Source of the DNA: JAPLHP01 sp963720375
Lineage (GTDB): Bacteria; Chloroflexota; Dehalococcoidia; UBA2247; RBG-13-53-26
DNA: 27,541 bases
NCBI GenBank assembly: GCA_963720375.1
Contig: CAVRFM010000026.1
Span: 1 to 27,541, forward strand
Direction: 5' to 3'
The first letter of the stretch is position 1. Each line of letters begins with the position of its first letter. Position numbers and translations under genes: made by a program. Below the pieces are notes generated by a model that worked only from the letters and a program-made list of their open reading frames with translations, had not been told where the DNA came from and ran no database searches. This document shows, one piece after another, positions 25,422 through 27,541 of the stretch.

Positions 25422-25901
25422 CTATTTGGTTGTGTTGTTGCTTTGCAGTTCCCCCTTGACTACTTCCCCAGCCTCCAAAAGCGCTCTCAGCGCTTCATTA
25501 AGTAGCTGCAGCTTTCGCTGATCAAGCGCTTTCAACAGCGCTTCAGTGTTGACTCGTGCCAATTGCCACAGCCCTGCTATCAGCTTCTCCCCTTTACCTG
25601 ACAGGCGAATTAAGACTATACGGCGGTCGTTTGGATCACCCTCCCGCGTCACCATATCCTTTTCTACCAGACGATCCACCACACCCGTTGCTGTGGCCAG
25701 GCTGACGCCTAAGGCAGAAGCAATGGTGCTCATCCGCTCCGGACCGTTCGTGAACAAGAGAAGCACCACCTTAAGCTGTGGCATGGTCAGATCCAGGCTG
25801 AGCCACTCTTTGGGCAAGATAGGAAAGAGTTCACGAAATGCCTTATCCGTTAACTTCAGAGTGCTTCTAACAAGATCATCTTTTGTCATTTCAGGTTCCA
25901 T
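25422..25901 (-). CDS. MarR-family winged-helix transcriptional regulator
   Basis: MarR proteins are dimeric repressors that release DNA on binding small, often aromatic, ligands or on oxidation. The protein (159 aa from ATG 25901) has the helical dimerisation ends, the DNA-recognition helix region (MSTIASALGVSLATATGVVDRLVEK) and the beta-wing with the family signature DPNDRRIVLIRLSGKG. The ATG at 25901 has AAAGGAG six bases upstream and is preferred to GTG 25937. It has its own promoter and terminator. The element overlapping its start site is repeated at the promoter of the intact oxidoreductase, so autoregulation and control of that gene are likely. No cysteine suggests redox sensing. Confidence 0.92.
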   Translation of the reverse strand: MEPEMTKDDLVRSTLKLTDKAFRELFPILPKEWLSLDLTMPQLKVVLLLFTNGPERMSTIASALGVSLATATGVVDRLVEKDMVTREGDPNDRRIVLIRLSGKGEKLIAGLWQLARVNTEALLKALDQRKLQLLNEALRALLEAGEVVKGELQSNNTTK

Positions 25902-25952
25902 CTCAAGCTCCTTTGCCAAATTCGCTCCATCCAACACGTTTGTATGATACTA

Positions 25953-25992
25953 ACAGTTGAGATAATTTAACGACTATACGACAGATTGTCAA
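25953..25992 (-). promoter_or_regulatory. marR promoter with overlapping MarR-type operator
   Basis: On the minus strand TTGACA (25987-25992) and TAAATT (25964-25969) are 17 bp apart. TATCTCAACTGT (25953-25964) follows at once and, with the next bases, forms the imperfect palindrome CTCAACTGTTAG (25951-25962; 10 of 12 positions symmetric). The same 12-mer follows the -10 of oxidoreductase copy 2. Confidence 0.65.
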
Positions 25993-26386
25993 TACCTCGC
26001 TGAAGAAACAATCAGGCTGGCTCCATGGCTCAATCTGGGAACCAGCTTCAAAATAACCCTCGGGGACTAAGCCCGATGGGTATTCTGACCTCGATTCAAT
26101 GGGTTGCCTGATACTGTATCCAAAGCTGAGGTTGTGATGGGTGGATATAGTCTAAAGGTTCTCCCCACCTAGTGATAGCCGGGGATAACGCTCTAAAATG
26201 GGGATAGTGGTGCAGAGCTGCCACAAATCCCCGAGAACCGGGTGTTCCGAAAGGACTGGATTTTGAAGCATTCCCGTGTATCAACGGCAGTGTGGTTCCA
26301 CTTTCGGTTATTCATATCACCGTATCATAGTGGCACCCCCCCTCTCCCCTCATGGGATACCATGTTCTCTTACACCTAGTTCATAC
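25993..26386. other. Intergenic stretch between marR and the metallo-hydrolase
   Basis: No supported gene. A minus-strand ORF of 62 codons (26096-26284) lacks a ribosome-binding site and family resemblance. The region upstream of 26386 becomes C-rich (cccccccctctcccct-like) near 26335-26350. Confidence 0.4.
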
Positions 26387-26392
26387 TATAAT
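26387..26392 (+). promoter_or_regulatory. Probable -10 box for the metallo-hydrolase gene
   Basis: TATAAT at 26387-26392, 30 bp before the start codon; no good -35 partner is visible. Confidence 0.35.
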
Positions 26393-26421
26393 GACAATGA
26401 TCGAGGCTAGTGGAGGAAACA

Positions 26422-27165
26422 ATGGAGATCGTCTTTTTGGGAACTAACGGATGGTACAGCACCGAAACAGGTAGCACTTCTTGTGTGCTTATCGATTCGG
26501 ATAAGTATTACATAGTCTTTGATGCTGGTGACGGTATATATAAACTAGATAATTACGTCACTCGCCATAAACCAGTTCATCTCTTCCTGAGCCATTTCCA
26601 TTTAGATCATGTTTCCGGATTTCATATTATAAGCAAGCTTAAACTGGATCAGGGGATAGATATCTATGGTCAAAGGGGTACGCGGAGAACTCTGAGCCGT
26701 CTCGTTCAGCATCCCTTCACTGTTCCTTTCCGTGATCTACCAATCGATGTCAGGATTCACGAACTTTCTGAAGGTACGCACGAGGTTCCTTTCCCGGTAA
26801 CCTGTAAGTTTCTATTACACGCTGACCCCTGCTATGGTTATAGAGTGAGTCTGGATGGAAAGACTATTGCTTATTGTACTGATACTGCCGTTTGCGATAA
26901 TAGCCTGGAGTTATGCAAGAATGCTGATCTTCTAATTCATGAGTGTGCCTCCAAGTCTGGACATTCTGCCACAAACTGGCCTCATACAAACCCGCAAGAA
27001 GCCGCAGAATTGGCTCTCAGAGCCAAGGTGAAGCAGCTATTGTTAACTCATTTTGATGCCGCCATCTATAAGTCAATTGAAGATCGGAAACAAGCCGAAG
27101 TAGAGGCAAAAAAGACATTTAAGAATACGATGGCGATGGTGGATGGGGCGTCTATAAAGATATAG
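26422..27165 (+). CDS. MBL-fold metallo-hydrolase, RNase Z-like
   Basis: The 247-aa protein has the metallo-beta-lactamase fold order of the RNase Z/ElaC-type branch. It starts MEIVFLGTNGWYST (GTxG motif), continues with a Asp in VFDAGDG, the metal-binding HFHLDH (HxHxDH) in LFLSHFHLDHVSGF, then AYCTDTAVC (third motif Asp), LLIHECAS and the late His in LLLTHFDA. Such enzymes hydrolyse phosphodiester, RNA or other esters; true tRNA 3' processing needs a flexible exosite arm that I do not see clearly, so the exact substrate is open. ATG 26422 has GGAGG five bases upstream; the GTG at 26410 is less likely. It is a single gene, convergent with the integrase remnant. It is cytoplasmic by the lack of a signal. 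Confidence 0.88.
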   Translation: MEIVFLGTNGWYSTETGSTSCVLIDSDKYYIVFDAGDGIYKLDNYVTRHKPVHLFLSHFHLDHVSGFHIISKLKLDQGIDIYGQRGTRRTLSRLVQHPFTVPFRDLPIDVRIHELSEGTHEVPFPVTCKFLLHADPCYGYRVSLDGKTIAYCTDTAVCDNSLELCKNADLLIHECASKSGHSATNWPHTNPQEAAELALRAKVKQLLLTHFDAAIYKSIEDRKQAEVEAKKTFKNTMAMVDGASIKI

Positions 27166-27264
27166 GTCTCATCCTTTCTCTATCGCCTGACTTTAACCTC
27201 ACCAGCATCTTGTAGAACTTCAGGCTGTCCTCCAAAGGCTACAGAGTCTATATCTCTCCCGCTG

Positions 27265-27483
27265 TCAGCCATCTACCCTCTTCAGACGATCCACAGGAGA
27301 AGCCCTCTCATGCTCTCTGAACACATCCTCAAAGCTCAGGCCGGCACAGTACCTCCTCGTCATATCCGGGCTGGCATGATCCAGACTAGCTTGTAATACA
27401 AAGGGATTCATTCCATTCCTCAACGCTGAAATAGCATAGGTATGCCCCGGCTTTTGACACAGGGAAACTGAATGTCTATTCCC
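27265..27483 (-). pseudogene. C-terminal remnant of a Xer-type tyrosine recombinase
   Basis: An uninterrupted minus-strand frame of 72 codons, preceded directly by an in-frame TAA (27484-27486), encodes the end of a tyrosine recombinase: GHTYAISALRNGMNPF, LDHASPDMTRRYC (with the nucleophile Tyr) and the family-like tail FEDVFREHERASPVDRL. The active-site RHT is GHT here, and the LGH of box II is LDH. There is no start codon or N-terminal domain. It is a degenerate fragment, evidence of a past mobile element or Xer-like integrase near the window's right edge. Confidence 0.75.
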
Positions 27484-27496
27484 TTATTAACACAAA

Positions 27497-27540
27497 TAGA
27501 AAAGGCAGGACGGACCCGACGGTCAATTTCCTGCCTTCTA
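27497..27540. repeat. Imperfect inverted repeat at the right edge of the window
   Basis: AAGGCAGG (27502-27509) pairs with CCTGCCTT (27530-27537); TAG/CTA extend it past two bulged A's. It lies 14 bp beyond the integrase remnant and could be a terminator or an element end; the window stops there. Confidence 0.4.
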
Positions 27541-27541
27541 T

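Noticed and set aside
1..27541. CRISPR array or classical defence system
   Set aside because: I found no regularly spaced short repeats and no cas, restriction or toxin-antitoxin genes.

Overview
The window looks like a bacterial chromosome fragment of moderate GC. It is gene-dense, with short operons, ordinary sigma70-type promoters, Shine-Dalgarno sites, intrinsic terminators and one tRNA-Lys with an encoded CCA. Nothing fixes the taxon. The chemotaxis set (CheC and CheD present, CheA without P2), a PKD lipoprotein, a Tes-like radical SAM enzyme and a Xer-type integrase remnant would fit an uncultured Chloroflexota (Dehalococcoidia-like) genome. That placement is a weak inference.

Layout. 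(1) 1-3.7 kb, plus strand: an oxidoreductase operon with a frameshifted CrtI-like FAD enzyme, an intact paralogue and an 81-aa partner, closed by a long hairpin. (2) 3.8-14.4 kb, minus strand: a chemosensory operon read as MCP, cheW, cheA, cheC, cheD, cheY, cheB, cheR, a degenerate HD-GYP protein, and a coiled-coil/zinc-ribbon protein whose N-terminus copies the CheY-docking peptide of FliM. There are no flagellar genes, so the last protein is a candidate non-flagellar output for CheY-P. (3) 14.4-17.5 kb, minus: two exported lipoproteins (calcineurin-like phosphoesterase; PKD protein). Both are broken by single-base frameshifts, as is the adjacent MCP. (4) 17.6-20.8 kb, minus: an MscS channel followed 35 bp later by a Tes-like radical SAM protein, sharing one promoter with a dyad just downstream. 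(5) 21-24 kb: a HEAT-repeat protein convergent with an intact second copy of the first gene of the window, in inverted orientation. (6) 24.3-27.5 kb: small membrane proteins, tRNA-Lys, a MarR regulator, an RNase Z-like metallo-hydrolase and the C-terminal remnant of a tyrosine recombinase.

How the parts may work together. The MCP, CheW and CheA should drive CheY and CheB; CheR/CheB/CheD adapt the receptor and CheC dephosphorylates CheY. The FliM-like peptide protein is the obvious place for CheY-P to act. The MarR gene and the intact oxidoreductase copy carry the same 12-bp element immediately downstream of their -10 boxes, which suggests one regulon. All alignments here were made by eye; no searches were run.
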